Part shown: in pieces, positions 63,620 to 64,000 of the stretch
Position numbering within the stretch: position 1 is the first letter of the stretch
Layout: every line of letters starts with the position of its first letter
Source of the DNA: Ceratotherium simum simum
Lineage: Eukaryota; Chordata; Mammalia; Perissodactyla; Rhinocerotidae
Direction: 5' to 3'
NCBI RefSeq assembly: GCF_000283155.1
Contig: NW_004454166.1
Span: 491,157 to 555,156, forward strand
DNA: 64,000 nt
Program-made: the position numbers and the translations under genes
Notes under the pieces: generated by a model
Told to the model about the DNA's origin: nothing
Seen by the model: the letters and a program-made list of their open reading frames with translations, nothing else
The model's database searches: none

Positions 63620-64000
63620 GACTAGGTGGAAGGCAGGAGCAGGCCACTGTCTGCTGTTCCCATAAGCTTGAAGAGGAAGGGGTGAGCACTTCACAGTAAC
63701 AACACGGCAGTGCTCCGATCAGAGCCCGTGATCGCCCTCCGAGGATCCCATCGGTTCCTTTGGGTAATACACTGTCACACCCCAGGCAAGAGCCAGGCAG
63801 AGGTGCAGCCAACACGGAGGGACTGAACTCAAGAACAAAGAGCCAACCCCGCTGACACCCAGCTGAGAGCCCAGGAAAGACAGGATTGGCCTCAGAGCTC
63901 CGCAGGCCCGGACCTCTTCAGACAGGAGAGGGCAGATGCCGCTTCGGGAAGAGGGCTAGGGGACAGGAAGCGCAGAGGAGAAGTGCAGCCAGGCCCCCGC
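63620..64000. other. Unassigned sequence to window end
   Basis: Purine-rich near the end; no repeat or exon recognised. Confidence 0.35.

Overview
This window looks like non-coding DNA from a perissodactyl, most likely an equid. The main evidence is seven copies of a tRNA-headed SINE of the ERE (equine repetitive element) type, known from horses and their relatives. Most carry an internal B-box (GGTTCGGATCC or similar), an A-rich tail and clear target-site duplications. They sit among old mammalian repeats (L1, L2, MIR, hAT-type DNA transposons, ERVL/MaLR-type LTRs). Two runs of N (100 and 377 bases) are assembly gaps. I found no protein-coding gene, tRNA gene or rRNA gene I can defend. Long open frames are accidents of repeats, minisatellites or N runs. 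At most there is one exon-like patch near 25.1 kb. Repeat names come from memory of family sequences, so subfamily names are avoided.

Layout. 1-0.82 kb: a retroviral-type LTR with TATA and AATAAA signals, then an L1 3' end. 1.6-4.7 kb: an ERE with perfect 15-bp duplications, an antisense L1 end, a truncated antisense ERE and AT-rich DNA. 4.7-5.6 kb: unique sequence with three CTAATTG motifs. 6.8-7.95 kb: a chain of hAT-type elements sharing CTAGAG target sites, one with another transposon nested inside. 8.9-9.07 kb: a 100-N gap abutting a G-rich tract. 10.7-13.3 kb: another hAT element, an L1 split by a later insert, a (GT)25 microsatellite and three AGGGGGCGC motifs. 13.9-18.9 kb: an LTR and many MIRs. 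18.9-23.4 kb: an L1 split by an ERE, a unique block with three TTTATGGG octamers, and two antisense LTRs. 23.4-27 kb: an L1-rich, AT-rich stretch containing the exon-like patch.

27-43 kb: EREs, L2, MIR, an L1 ORF2 end, a 73-bp near-identical duplication 710 bp apart, an orphan TATA box, an AT-expanded DNA transposon and a 320-bp CAC/CAN-rich tract. 44-47.5 kb: one large internally deleted L1 with ORF1 and ORF2 remnants and a (CA)20 tract inside the reverse-transcriptase region. 48-52 kb: L2, MIR and ERE. 52.2-53.3 kb: a truncated L1 3' end with target-site duplications, inside which a 26-bp minisatellite has grown and been only partly assembled. 54-64 kb: a CR1/L3-like fragment, four more L1 pieces, L2, MIRs and unique DNA.

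No genes work together here. The most informative content is the insertion history readable from target-site duplications and nesting, plus a few candidate regulatory blocks. The nearest thing to something new is the minisatellite that appears to have grown out of an L1 3' UTR; I see no evidence for an undescribed protein system.
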